DNA of 64,000 bases from Roseihalotalea indica (GTDB lineage: Bacteria > Bacteroidota > Bacteroidia > Cytophagales > Cyclobacteriaceae), in assembly GCF_022458895.1 (NCBI RefSeq), contig NZ_JAINFL010000015.1, positions 1 through 64,000 on the forward strand. Reading direction: 5' to 3'. Below, in pieces: positions 18,446 to 27,763 of this stretch. Each line of letters starts with the position of its first letter. Within the stretch, counting starts at the first letter, position 1. Both the position numbers and the translations under genes were made by a program. Below the pieces are notes generated by a model. The model had not been told where the DNA came from and searched no databases. It saw nothing but the letters and a program-made list of their open reading frames with translations.

Positions 18446-19771
18446 CTATATTTCTCCTGCTGTTACAGCATGCTTTGAAGAGTGAGTTGCGATGATGGTT
18501 TTCCATACGGTTTGCTTATGCTGAAAATACCAAAGGGCTAACAACATTAAACCGCTTCCGGCAAATGTAATGATGTAGCTGGACCGGATGAAAAAGTTTA
18601 ACCAGCTTACATCTCCCTGCCCGAAGTTCTTGTAAAACAGCACTCCTACGCTACCCAAGTAGCCAAAGGAGTCGGCTACGTAGATTAAAAAACCGGCAGT
18701 ACCTACGTACCGAAAGGTTGCCAGCAGACGGTCAAATAGAATACTATTGAAGGGCACATACCCCAGATAAAGCCCTAATCCGGTGAGGGTCATCCATACC
18801 GGGGCGCTGATCCATTCTCGCTCAAATGCCAGCGTGCTTCCACCCAAAAGCAGAAAGCCAAAGGCAATTAGCAGATGATAGGTAGCCAGTGCTCGTTGGT
18901 TATTCTGGATAAACATGAGTAAGCCCATCACCACTAAAACACAGAGCGCAATAGGTACTTCAGTAAGAGTGAAGATGGCGGGGGTGTCTCCGTAGCCCAG
19001 AGCGTTCCAGATTTCAGCAGCAAAGTTATCCCGGAAGTCGCGAAAGGCGGTGAGCAGAATGTAGGCTAGCACCAGCAGGATGATGCCTCCGGCAAAGGTA
19101 CGCAGGAATTGCTGCCGCTGAGCCTGGTTCATGGGTTCCCGTTTGGTACGCAGACGTTCGTCTTCGGCGGAGGGCGGCGGAATCTGATGCAGCATCCCTA
19201 CGAAGAGAAGTAAAGGAAGCGCAAATAACATTCCTGTTACCAACGGCATCCAGTATTCACTCACTCCCCAGTTAAGCATGACGTACTGCCCAATGGTTTT
19301 CACAAAACCGGATGAGAAAATAAAGCTTACTGACAACCCCGCTCCCAAAATTTCGGTGGTCTGGCGTCCTTCTAAATAACTAAAAACCAGTCCCCAAACC
19401 ATACCCAGCGGCAGGCCGTTCAGAAACAGAAAGGCAATATTATAGGGCGCAGGCACCAGCGCAAACCCCAGCAGTGCCAGTCCGGCCAACCCAATCAGCA
19501 CGACAATACTCACGGCCCGCTTACTGCCCGACATCTCGGACACTACTTTAATACCAATGAACTTAGAGAGGGTATACCCCAGCACCTGAGCGGTAATCAG
19601 CAGAATCTTATAATCAATCCCCCAGAAACTGATGTCGCTAAATGTAGCCACGGCAAAAGGTTTCCGGAAAGCATACATGCAAGAGTACGTGCAAAATGAG
19701 GCAACAATTGCGTATATCGAGAAAGTCCATTTATTGGTGTGCTGTAGCCAGGCGGTGAGTTTGGTAGTCAT
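18446..19771 (-). CDS. DUF5690-family MFS-like membrane carrier
   Basis: 441 residues with about 12 transmembrane helices and no signal peptide. The N-terminus reads KWTFSIYAIVASFCTYSCMYAFRKPF; the YAFRKPF motif and the following FSDISFWGIDYKILLI are typical of DUF5690 proteins, an MFS-like group common in Bacteroidota. The transported substrate is not known. It is followed downstream by the repeat-bearing intergenic region and is preceded by 138 bp with no gene. Confidence 0.85.
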   Translation of the reverse strand: MTTKLTAWLQHTNKWTFSIYAIVASFCTYSCMYAFRKPFAVATFSDISFWGIDYKILLITAQVLGYTLSKFIGIKVVSEMSGSKRAVSIVVLIGLAGLALLGFALVPAPYNIAFLFLNGLPLGMVWGLVFSYLEGRQTTEILGAGLSVSFIFSSGFVKTIGQYVMLNWGVSEYWMPLVTGMLFALPLLLFVGMLHQIPPPSAEDERLRTKREPMNQAQRQQFLRTFAGGIILLVLAYILLTAFRDFRDNFAAEIWNALGYGDTPAIFTLTEVPIALCVLVVMGLLMFIQNNQRALATYHLLIAFGFLLLGGSTLAFEREWISAPVWMTLTGLGLYLGYVPFNSILFDRLLATFRYVGTAGFLIYVADSFGYLGSVGVLFYKNFGQGDVSWLNFFIRSSYIITFAGSGLMLLALWYFQHKQTVWKTIIATHSSKHAVTAGEI

Positions 19772-19909
19772 ATTTTTTTAATGTGTTGAAGCCGAAAGCT
19801 GGAGGTGGTTGGCAGTAAAATTAAAGAGTAATCATTCCATGAAATAAAGCTCTCGTCAATAGCTAGTTGTGAGCATTACAGCGAGATGGCTCTACTTCCA
19901 GTCTCCTGC

Positions 19910-20773
19910 TTATTGTATTGACACTCCTTCCTTCGTCAGTGCCACATCTTGCCACTCGTTCTTGTAGAGAATACGCAATTGATTGTATCCGATCTCTAAC
20001 AGCCATTCGGTAACATCAGAAAAGTGACCAGTCATTTCGCGGGGATGATGAGAATCTGAATTAAGCATGATGGGTATATCACGCTCCCGCATTTGCTCAA
20101 GTACCCAATAGCTAGGATATGGCTCAGTAGTTAGATTTTTGTACATGCCCCGGGTGTTCACTTCCACAATCAGGCCGGCTTGGGCAATAGCATCCAGGGT
20201 GCTGGTTATTTCAGTCTGATACCAATCGGCTTGTTCATCAAACAGCTTTCCGGCTTCGCTCTGTATTTTAATCTTATCTATATGGCCTATAATATCCGGG
20301 GGATCTTCCCGCACCATTTGCCGGATGAGAGAATAGTATCGTTGAATAGCCTTTTCAATGTTATTATCAAAGATTTCTTCTAGTCCTCGCAGAAACCCCT
20401 GATGGGCGCCGTCTATCTCCCAGGGAAAATCATCGTCGTAGAAATCCACAAAATGCACTGAGCCCACAGTATAATCCAGGCCATATGTCTCCTTTACCCG
20501 GCCAGGTCCTGCCACATCCGGGATAAAGTCTACTTCCAGCCCCCGGTATACTTCAATGCGGTCGGCGTACAATTCTTTCAGACGCTTCAGTTCCTGAGTG
20601 TACAACGCTCGATCGTCATTATCCATAGGCCAGGGGAGGTTGTAGGGCAGAGGTGCATGAGAAGAGATTCCGTACGCTGGCATACCCAGACGAAGAGCTT
20701 CCTGAAGGTATATCTCCGGTGCCTCTTTGCCGTCGCAAAAGTGGCAGTGGCTGTGATAATTAGTATAGGCCAT
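19910..20773 (-). CDS. Histidinol-phosphatase, PHP family
   Basis: 287 residues. The PHP metal site is visible as NYHSHCHFCDG at the N-terminus (His-x-His) with later YRGLEVDF, IGHIDKIK and LNSDSHHPREM. This is the HisK/HisJ-type phosphatase that converts histidinol phosphate to histidinol. No other histidine-biosynthesis gene is in the window, so the assignment rests on sequence alone; PHP phosphatases of other specificity are possible. Confidence 0.85.
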   Translation of the reverse strand: MAYTNYHSHCHFCDGKEAPEIYLQEALRLGMPAYGISSHAPLPYNLPWPMDNDDRALYTQELKRLKELYADRIEVYRGLEVDFIPDVAGPGRVKETYGLDYTVGSVHFVDFYDDDFPWEIDGAHQGFLRGLEEIFDNNIEKAIQRYYSLIRQMVREDPPDIIGHIDKIKIQSEAGKLFDEQADWYQTEITSTLDAIAQAGLIVEVNTRGMYKNLTTEPYPSYWVLEQMRERDIPIMLNSDSHHPREMTGHFSDVTEWLLEIGYNQLRILYKNEWQDVALTKEGVSIQ

Positions 20774-20874
20774 ATTCTGATAAATATACAGTAATTGTCA
20801 GGTTTTCACATTACGTCAATGTTATCAATGCAGCGGCTTATTCTTAGATATGCTACCCCCGCCTGAACGCCTTG

Positions 20875-21315
20875 CTATTTTCCAGAAAAAACTTTTTTGT
20901 AAACAGGTTTTCGGTACCAGAACTGAAGCGCCAATATGGGGTACAACAAAAAATCCATGAGTCGGAAGGGTGAGCGGAAGTGAATATCATCTATGATTTG
21001 GGCACCATTCCCCTGCCTCAGCACCCGGTGATGGTGCCTCCAGTACCGTAGGAAAAAAGGCAGTTTTACCCCTTCATCAATGAAGTACCACTCTTTCTTC
21101 GACATTCCATCTTCTACAATCAGGCTACGCCAGGTTTGCCGGAACAACAGGAAGTTAAGTTCTAATTCTACTACATCTCCTTTTTGAGAACCCTCAAAAC
21201 GGTTCAGCTTTACGGGTGGGAAGGGTGGGTTCAACTGCTTGAAGAGGTCTTGGTTAAATCCCTGCTTTACAGCCTGATAGTTCTGAGCTACGGAGGTGGT
21301 GATGATTAGTCGCAT
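20875..21315 (-). CDS. SRPBCC-fold ligand-binding protein
   Basis: 146 residues. It starts MRLIITTSVAQNYQAVKQGF, then LNRFEGSQKGDVVELELNFL, RQTWRSLIVEDG and a late FRSPFRLMDFLLYPILALQF. The pattern of a helix-grip (START/SRPBCC) fold protein is recognisable. No catalytic residues are evident. It is divergent from the FMN reductase gene across 77 bp, which must hold the promoters of both. Confidence 0.7.
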   Translation of the reverse strand: MRLIITTSVAQNYQAVKQGFNQDLFKQLNPPFPPVKLNRFEGSQKGDVVELELNFLLFRQTWRSLIVEDGMSKKEWYFIDEGVKLPFFLRYWRHHHRVLRQGNGAQIIDDIHFRSPFRLMDFLLYPILALQFWYRKPVYKKVFSGK

Positions 21316-21392
21316 ATGCTTCTGGTAACTGTAGATTACCCCTAACAGTTTTAAAGCATAAACATATCGTTCATACTGAGCGTTTTGATGAT

Positions 21393-21917
21393 ATGACTAT
21401 TATCATTGTGGGCACCAACCGAAAAGATGCCAACTCTCGCACAATTGCCACGTATTATCAGCGCCTGCTAGAGAAAAAAGGCGAGCCCAGCCAGTTGCTG
21501 GATTTAATAGACCTTCCCATCGACTTCCTGACTACCGCGTTGTACGAAAACAACGGGCGCAATGAAGAATTCAATATTTTTCGCCAGATGCTGGAAGATC
21601 ATGACCGGTTTGTGTTTGTGGTGCCGGAGTATAATGGGTCGTTTCCGGGAGTGCTTAAAGCTTTTATTGACGGGCTGGAGTATCCAAGTAAGCTTAAGGG
21701 TAAAAAAGCAGCCTTAGTGGGAGTAGCTACCGGCATGCAGGGTGGCTCACTGGCTATCAGTCATTTAACCGATGTGCTACATTATCTGGGGATGCAGGTG
21801 TTACCGATAAAGCCTACTCTTGCTTTTATCCATAACCATTTGTCTGATAAAGATGAAATTACGCACCCAGTCTACGGCAGCCTGCTAGAGCAACAGGCAC
21901 TAGCATTAATTGCATAA
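21393..21917 (+). CDS. NADPH-dependent FMN reductase family protein
   Basis: 174 residues with a flavodoxin-like fold. The FMN-binding loop is GTNRKDANSRTIATYY near the N-terminus, followed by VVPEYNGSFPGVLKAFIDGL, a signature of the FMN_red family. It probably reduces flavins or quinones with NAD(P)H in the cytoplasm. It is the only plus-strand gene left of 35 kb and converges on ftsZ; the stop codons are 29 bp apart and share a terminator hairpin. Confidence 0.88.
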   Translation: MTIIIVGTNRKDANSRTIATYYQRLLEKKGEPSQLLDLIDLPIDFLTTALYENNGRNEEFNIFRQMLEDHDRFVFVVPEYNGSFPGVLKAFIDGLEYPSKLKGKKAALVGVATGMQGGSLAISHLTDVLHYLGMQVLPIKPTLAFIHNHLSDKDEITHPVYGSLLEQQALALIA

Positions 21918-21921
21918 AAAA

Positions 21922-21937
21922 AGGGCCCGCAGGCCCT
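21922..21937 (-). terminator. Rho-independent terminator of the dcw cluster
   Basis: AGGGCC-CGCA-GGCCCT forms a perfect 6-bp stem with a 4-base loop. Read on the minus strand the stem is followed by seven T residues, the expected terminator for ftsZ transcription. It lies entirely in the 29 bp between the convergent ftsZ and FMN reductase stop codons. Efficiency for the plus-strand gene is less clear, since the base run downstream on that side is ACTTTT. Confidence 0.85.
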
Positions 21938-21946
21938 ACTTTTGGG

Positions 21947-23386
21947 TTAATCTACATTGTCGTGTAAAAACCGGTTATTGCTGATGATATTATCATCATC
22001 GTCTAGTGAATAGCGCGACACGTTACGATCCTGATAGGAAGGAACGCTGTACAAATGCACATTACGCCGCATGTATGCCGGCTCATTAAAATCTTCTTTC
22101 TTGAAATAATCCTGATCATTATCAGGAGCACTGATGCTTTTGCGACCGCGCAACCTCATTTTTCGCTTGTACGCTTCCTCCATCAACAGCCGCTTCTGAG
22201 AGCTCATTTCGTGGCTTAGTTCCTCCTCTTCCATAGGCTCTTCCTCATCAGATGCCTGGATATCAGGGGTAAAATCGTCCTGGGGATATTTAGGCGGTTC
22301 AAAGCGAGCAGGGTTAGGAGGTGGTGGCTCGTTGGTATTCCCGTTATCTTTTACCTTTTTATTGGTTTCCAGATCAATTACACGTTTCTCATCCTCTGTG
22401 GGTGCTTCGTCTTCACTATGATCAAAGCCGGTGGCAATCACGGTTACCATCACACTTTCGCCCAATTCTTCATCCACACCGTGGCCAAAGATCATTTCCA
22501 TGTCTTCGCTGGCCTGATCCTGAATGTAAGAAGTGATCACCGTCAGCTCGTCCATCTGGATTTCCTTCTCACTACCGGATTTGATAGAAAGCAGTATACG
22601 CTGAGCGCCGGTAATATTAATATTATCCAGTAAAGGAGAAGATAGTGCCATCTCGGCAGCACGCTTAGCCCGTTGATCACCATCGGCCCGGGCTGAGCCC
22701 ATCACGGCAGCACCAGAGTTAGCCATAACGGTCTTAACGTCCTCAAAGTCCACGTTAATCTGTCCGGGCAGGGTAATGATCTCCGCAATACTTTTAGCCG
22801 CAGTGGTTAATACGTTATCGGCCTGAGCAAAGGCATTAGACAAAGCGAGGTTGCTGTATACCTCCCGAAGTTTATCATTCAGGATGACCAGAACAGTATC
22901 GCAGCTCTTCCGCATCTGCTCAATCCCTTCGTTAGCCAGGCGTAATTTCTTCCGGCCTTCAAAGTTGAACGGTGCGGTAACAATACCTACGGTTAAAATT
23001 CCCAGCTCACGGGCTACCCGGGCAATTTCGGGAGCCGCTCCGGTACCCGTGCCGCCGCCCATACCAGCAGTGATGAACAGCATCTTGGTATTGTCACTGA
23101 GCAGTTCGCGAATATCTTCTTTGCTTTCCAAAGCTGCTGCTTTTCCTTTCTCAGGATTAGCTCCGGCTCCCAGCCCCTGGGTGAGGCTGACTCCAATTTG
23201 CAGCTTATTCGGTACCGGGCTGGTTTGCAACGCCTGCACATCAGTGTTACAGACGATAAACTCAACATCGCGGATACCCTGATTAAACATGTGGTTGACC
23301 GCATTGCTACCTCCACCTCCTACACCAATAACCTTGATGATGGATGGATTCTGAGGGGGTAAATCGAACGTGTAGGTCTTATCCAT
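21947..23386 (-). CDS. ftsZ: Cell division protein FtsZ
   Basis: 479 residues. The tubulin-type GTP signature GGGTGTG is at 110-116; the N-terminal IKVIGVGGGGSNAVNHM and the T7-loop region NVDFEDVKTVM are intact. The GTPase and C-terminal subdomains end near 320; a 150-residue acidic linker follows, ending in NNRFLHDNVD, typical of Bacteroidota FtsZ. It polymerises into the division ring, anchored by FtsA encoded 42 bp upstream. It is the last gene of the cluster and is followed by a hairpin terminator. Confidence 0.98.
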   Translation of the reverse strand: MDKTYTFDLPPQNPSIIKVIGVGGGGSNAVNHMFNQGIRDVEFIVCNTDVQALQTSPVPNKLQIGVSLTQGLGAGANPEKGKAAALESKEDIRELLSDNTKMLFITAGMGGGTGTGAAPEIARVARELGILTVGIVTAPFNFEGRKKLRLANEGIEQMRKSCDTVLVILNDKLREVYSNLALSNAFAQADNVLTTAAKSIAEIITLPGQINVDFEDVKTVMANSGAAVMGSARADGDQRAKRAAEMALSSPLLDNINITGAQRILLSIKSGSEKEIQMDELTVITSYIQDQASEDMEMIFGHGVDEELGESVMVTVIATGFDHSEDEAPTEDEKRVIDLETNKKVKDNGNTNEPPPPNPARFEPPKYPQDDFTPDIQASDEEEPMEEEELSHEMSSQKRLLMEEAYKRKMRLRGRKSISAPDNDQDYFKKEDFNEPAYMRRNVHLYSVPSYQDRNVSRYSLDDDDNIISNNRFLHDNVD

Positions 23387-23428
23387 AATGGTGGCGTTTG
23401 GGTAGTTCGTATTTAAACCAAAACTACA

Positions 23429-24730
23429 TTAATATTCTTTTTCGTTAAAGTCATCAATTAAGATTTTTTTAGTCTTTTCCAATATATTTCTAAAAGAAAA
23501 AGAGCTTGGTCGTTCTTTTCGACCTATTTGGTTTTGCTGACCGGTTTTTCGGCGTATATATTCGGAATTTCGTTCATCAATCGCTTTGAATCCGGCCAGT
23601 ACCAGTCCTACGCCCGTAGCAAACATGGGCGATTTAATGGTTTCAGGCTTCCCTTTACCCAAGTACTCATTGGGGTAACCGATTCTCGCATCTGTGGCGC
23701 ACATGAGCTCGCACAGCTGCTTGACGTGCTTTAGTTGGGCTCCACCGCCGGTCACAACAATGCCTCCGGCCAGCCGGTCTTCATAACCGGACGAAATGAT
23801 TTCCGCATGCACCAGTTCGAAGATCTCCTGCATTCGGGCTTCTACAATGTAGGCCAGGTTTTTTACGGAAATTTCTCGCGGCGGACGGTCGCGCAGCCCC
23901 CGGATAGAAACGATCTCGTTAAAATTAGCTTCTTCGGCAATGGCCCGGCCAAATTTCACTTTCAGTAGTTCGGCCTGCTCATGCAGCACCGAGCAACCTT
24001 GTTTAATATCAGAGGTAATGATATTGCCGCCAAACGGTATTACCGATGTATGCCGGATGATGCCATCGTGGAAAACCGCAATATCAGTGGTTCCACCACC
24101 AATATCTACCAGGCAAACCCCGGCTTTCTTTTCTTCTTCACTAAGTACAGCCAGACTGGAGGCTAAAGGTTCCAGAATCAAATTGTCGATCTCCAGACCG
24201 GCTTTGCGTACACACTTATTTACGTTATTGATGGCATTGGTTTGAGCGGTGATGATATGAAAATCAGCTTCCAGCTTCACACCTGACATGCCCACGGGAT
24301 CCATGATGCCTTCTTCGTAATCTACAATGTAGTGCTGAGGCATCACGTGAATGATCTCGCAACCGGGCGGGGTTACGATACGATACATATCATTGGTTAG
24401 CCGTTCTACATCGGCCACAGTTATTTCATCTTCCGACGAACTGCGGGTGATGCTTCCGTGGTGTACCGAACTGCGAATATGCTGGCCGGCAATCCCTACA
24501 TTGACCACATTAATCTCCACCCCGGACTGTTCTTCCGCCTGTCGGATTGCTTTTTGAATGGCCTGAACGGTCTTATCAATATTACTGACAATACCCCGGA
24601 TTACTCCATCGGATACTGCTTTCCCCATCCCCATGACCTCTAGTTTTCCGTACTCATTCTTCCGGCCTACGATGGCGCAGATCTTGGTAGTACCAATATC
24701 TAATCCAACTACAGGTTGTTCGTCATGCAT
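23429..24730 (-). CDS. ftsA: Cell division protein FtsA
   Basis: 433 residues. Actin-like ATPase with the phosphate-1 motif VVGLDIGTTKICAIVG at the N-terminus, and the phosphate-2 motif VCLVDIGGGTTDIAVF and adenosine motif GGIVVTGGGAQLK later on. The C-terminus carries basic and hydrophobic residues (KTKKILIDDFN) suited to a membrane-targeting helix. FtsA tethers FtsZ to the membrane. It starts 11 bp after ftsQ, part of a single ftsQAZ block. Confidence 0.97.
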   Translation of the reverse strand: MHDEQPVVGLDIGTTKICAIVGRKNEYGKLEVMGMGKAVSDGVIRGIVSNIDKTVQAIQKAIRQAEEQSGVEINVVNVGIAGQHIRSSVHHGSITRSSSEDEITVADVERLTNDMYRIVTPPGCEIIHVMPQHYIVDYEEGIMDPVGMSGVKLEADFHIITAQTNAINNVNKCVRKAGLEIDNLILEPLASSLAVLSEEEKKAGVCLVDIGGGTTDIAVFHDGIIRHTSVIPFGGNIITSDIKQGCSVLHEQAELLKVKFGRAIAEEANFNEIVSIRGLRDRPPREISVKNLAYIVEARMQEIFELVHAEIISSGYEDRLAGGIVVTGGGAQLKHVKQLCELMCATDARIGYPNEYLGKGKPETIKSPMFATGVGLVLAGFKAIDERNSEYIRRKTGQQNQIGRKERPSSFSFRNILEKTKKILIDDFNEKEY

Positions 24731-24741
24731 AGTCTTGCTGG

Positions 24742-25494
24742 TTAGTCACAAACAATTTGATTCTCATATTTTACATTTACCCAGTCGTAATGATTCCAAC
24801 CTTTGCGGGGTAAAATCTGCTGGTAAAATAGTTCTAACTTATGAAATTTCTTAGAAATATCGGTGGGCGTTCCAAATTGGATGGTCTGTTTTCCTACCTG
24901 AGGGTATAATGTTACTTCCCCGTCCTGGTCAATATCCATCTGCGCTATTTGTGCCCGCCAAAAATCGTCTTTTTCAATATATCGAATTAGTGAGAGAAAC
25001 TGAGCTTTGGTACTATCTTGTTCCCAATTTCCCTGTAATAATTTTGGAACATAGTCGCCACTCACCAGCATGACCCGCGCGGTATGCTGATTTGATAGCG
25101 GCAATAGTTGTCCTGAGGCGCTTACGTAAGCATCTGCCGATTTATGATGAATGAGCCGGGCCATCGGATGGCTCTGCCGGATTGTTACATGCACCTTCCC
25201 TTCTAAATCGTAGTACACATTGGCCTGCTCTACGTACGGGTTCTTTTCTACCTGCTGCTCCAGTTGCTTGAGATCCAGGCTCATCAGCGGCAACCCGGTA
25301 ATGGGCCGGTCTTCCTGGCTCACCAATCCTCTTACCTCCCGCTCATTCACGAAAGCATCCATCTCCCGGTCTTCAATAGACACCATGACCTGCGTGCAAA
25401 CCCGCTTTTGTCGACGGTATTCGGTAGCTCCTACCGCGGCCACAAGCACGATGAACATCAGAATCAGTTGTACCGGTTTTTTCAGGCGCCTCAT
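24742..25494 (-). CDS. ftsQ: Cell division protein FtsQ/DivIB
   Basis: 250 residues with a short cytoplasmic basic start (MRRLKKP), one transmembrane helix (about 9-25) and a periplasmic POTRA-like region (VSIEDREMDAFVNEREVRGLV). It overlaps murG by 4 bp (ATGA), so the two are translationally coupled. In related genomes murC sits between these two genes; here there is no room for it. Confidence 0.92.
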   Translation of the reverse strand: MRRLKKPVQLILMFIVLVAAVGATEYRRQKRVCTQVMVSIEDREMDAFVNEREVRGLVSQEDRPITGLPLMSLDLKQLEQQVEKNPYVEQANVYYDLEGKVHVTIRQSHPMARLIHHKSADAYVSASGQLLPLSNQHTARVMLVSGDYVPKLLQGNWEQDSTKAQFLSLIRYIEKDDFWRAQIAQMDIDQDGEVTLYPQVGKQTIQFGTPTDISKKFHKLELFYQQILPRKGWNHYDWVNVKYENQIVCD

Positions 25495-26627
25495 GCTTTT
25501 GATTCAATTAGGTTTACTACTTCCTGCGCAATGTGCTGAGCCGCATCAGGCTTAGCCCATTGGTCTATATTCTGCATCAGCGTTTGCTGCTGAGGTTCAT
25601 CAGCCAGCAGTGCCAGCGCTTCGTCCACCAATTGTGTAGGTGCCTCAACATCGGTTACCATTCGGGCGGCTTCTTCCCGCACTAAAGCTTCAGCGTTCTT
25701 CCGCTGGTGGTCTTCCGCCACATTCGGAGAAGGGACGAAGATTACCGGTTTCCTAACCAGGGCCAGTTCTGAAATAGACAGAGCACCCGCCCGCGAAATA
25801 ACCACATCCGAAGCAGCGTAAGCCAGATCCATGCGGTTCAGAAATTCTCGTAATTGAATTCCTTCATGATTCGGAATTGCCTCCAGCCGCTGTTTCATTT
25901 CCTCATAGTAGAACTTACCACTTTGCCAGATCACCTGCACATTAGCATCTACTAACCGCTGGATGTTGGCGATCATACTATTGTTCAGTGTTCTTGCTCC
26001 CAGACTTCCACCAATTACCAGCAAGGTTTTCTTACGAGGATCCAACCCGAAAAATTCCATTGCCTCCACCCGCTTATGGTCCAGTCCGTTTTGAGCCATA
26101 TCTACAATCTCCTGCCGCACCGGGTTGCCGGTAAATACGATTTTGTCTTCCGGAAAGAATTTTTCCATGCCCGGATTTGCCACGCAGATTTTTTGCACCT
26201 GCCCGGCCAGCATTTTGTTGGTAAGCCCGGCATAGGAATTTTGCTCTTGGAGCAAAGACGGAATGTGTTTTACACTAGCTGCATATAATAGAGGGCCGCT
26301 GGCAAAGCCGCCAACCCCTATCGCTACCTGAGGTTTAAACTCATTCAGAATTTTAAATGCCTTGACCGAACTGGAGATCAGCTTTACCGGAAAGGCCAGA
26401 TTATCAATGGTCAGCTTACGTTGGATTCCGCTGATCCACAGACCAATAATTTTATAGCCGGCCTCCGGCACTTTTTGCATTTCCATGCGACCTTCGGCAC
26501 CTACAAATAAAATTTCGGTATCGCTATGCATAGACCGCAGCGCATTGGCAATAGCCAGAGCCGGATAGATATGGCCTCCGGTGCCTCCTCCGCTGATGAT
26601 TACTCGATATGGTCTACGATTCGTCAA
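25491..26627 (-). CDS. murG: UDP-GlcNAc:lipid-linked muramoyl-pentapeptide GlcNAc transferase MurG
   Basis: 378 residues. N-terminal ISGGGTGGHIYPALAIA is the donor/acceptor loop of MurG; VGGFASGPLLYAASV and VISRAGALSISELALVRKPVIF are the later G-loops. It makes lipid II from lipid I on the inner membrane. The start used is TTG at 26627 (MTNRRPYRVII), 7 bp after ftsW; a later ATG would remove the first beta-strand. Its stop overlaps the ftsQ start. Confidence 0.96.
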   Translation of the reverse strand: MTNRRPYRVIISGGGTGGHIYPALAIANALRSMHSDTEILFVGAEGRMEMQKVPEAGYKIIGLWISGIQRKLTIDNLAFPVKLISSSVKAFKILNEFKPQVAIGVGGFASGPLLYAASVKHIPSLLQEQNSYAGLTNKMLAGQVQKICVANPGMEKFFPEDKIVFTGNPVRQEIVDMAQNGLDHKRVEAMEFFGLDPRKKTLLVIGGSLGARTLNNSMIANIQRLVDANVQVIWQSGKFYYEEMKQRLEAIPNHEGIQLREFLNRMDLAYAASDVVISRAGALSISELALVRKPVIFVPSPNVAEDHQRKNAEALVREEAARMVTDVEAPTQLVDEALALLADEPQQQTLMQNIDQWAKPDAAQHIAQEVVNLIESKA

Positions 26628-26634
26628 TTCTCTT

Positions 26635-27762
26635 TTATTTTACTGCTAATGCTTCTTTTCGTGATGCATCTTTGGTTGTACTTAGGATAATACCGATGGC
26701 AATACCGGTAAATAGCAGCGAGGTTCCTCCCATGCTTACGAGTGGAAGAGGCAGGCCCGTTACCGGTACCAACCCCACAGCCACTGCCATGTTTAATAAA
26801 GCCTGAATAACAATGGCAAAGCTGAGGCCCGCCGATAGCAAACCGCCAAAAGCCCGTTCGCTGTGCGAGACAGCCCGCATACCCCGGTATAATAAAACTA
26901 AAAACAGCAAGATGACCCCAAAACCCCCAATCAGTCCGTATTCTTCAATAATAATCGCGTAAATGAAATCGGAATAGGATAAGGGCAAAATATTACGTTG
27001 CTCGCTTTTTCCCCACCCTTTGCCCGACACACCTCCGGTAGCGATAGCTATGTAAGCCTGCTGATTCTGAAACGTTACCTGTTCCTCAGCCATAAATGAT
27101 TTTACGCGGCTCAAAGCAGTTTCACCTCGTTGCCCCATGGTGAGAGCACCAAACCCGAGCAAGCCTCCTACTACTACCAACATTACCAAATGTTTTACCG
27201 GCACCCGACCAATGTACATAAGCAACAGACAGGTAGAAAACAGCATGGCGGCTGAAGAAATATCGGTCATGGCAATCAGGCCGCAGATTACCCCGCACCA
27301 AAGCATGATGGGTAGGAGCGTGCGGCGAAAGTCGTCAACTACCTGCTGGCGGCGAGAAAGCATACCAGCCAGATGGGCGATTAGTGCCAGCTTAGCCAAA
27401 TCGGATGGCTGAAACGCCTGGTTGATAACCGGTAATGTAAGCCAGCGTGATGCCTGGTTGATAGCCTCTCCGAATTTCCAGGTATATAGTAACAAGGGCA
27501 CAGAAAGCAACAGCAAGAAAGTAGACAGGCGAGCAAAGTACTGGTAGTTCATCTTATGAGTGAACCACATAGCAGCCAGGCTCAAGGCCAGCAACGTTAC
27601 ATGCTTGAACAAGTAGTATTCCGTATCTCCACCCCGCACCCGGTAGGCTAGCGAACTGGCCGCACTGTACACAACCAGCACCCCTAAGGCAGACAGTGAC
27701 AACACCACCAACCAAATGATGGAGTCGCCTTGCAGATATCGTTTTGCCCAGTTGTGAACCAT
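26635..27762 (-). CDS. ftsW: Septal peptidoglycan polymerase FtsW (SEDS family)
   Basis: 375 residues with about ten transmembrane helices. Family marks are the loop with QASRWLTLP, the catalytic-region segment FQPSDLAKLALI, KGWGKSEQRNILPLSYSDFIYAIIIEE and the late SMGGTSLLFTGIAIGI. SEDS proteins polymerise glycan strands with a partner class B PBP (FtsI in this cluster). Only 1 bp separates it from mraY, where murD is normally found. Confidence 0.96.
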   Translation of the reverse strand: MVHNWAKRYLQGDSIIWLVVLSLSALGVLVVYSAASSLAYRVRGGDTEYYLFKHVTLLALSLAAMWFTHKMNYQYFARLSTFLLLLSVPLLLYTWKFGEAINQASRWLTLPVINQAFQPSDLAKLALIAHLAGMLSRRQQVVDDFRRTLLPIMLWCGVICGLIAMTDISSAAMLFSTCLLLMYIGRVPVKHLVMLVVVGGLLGFGALTMGQRGETALSRVKSFMAEEQVTFQNQQAYIAIATGGVSGKGWGKSEQRNILPLSYSDFIYAIIIEEYGLIGGFGVILLFLVLLYRGMRAVSHSERAFGGLLSAGLSFAIVIQALLNMAVAVGLVPVTGLPLPLVSMGGTSLLFTGIAIGIILSTTKDASRKEALAVK

Positions 27763-27763
27763 G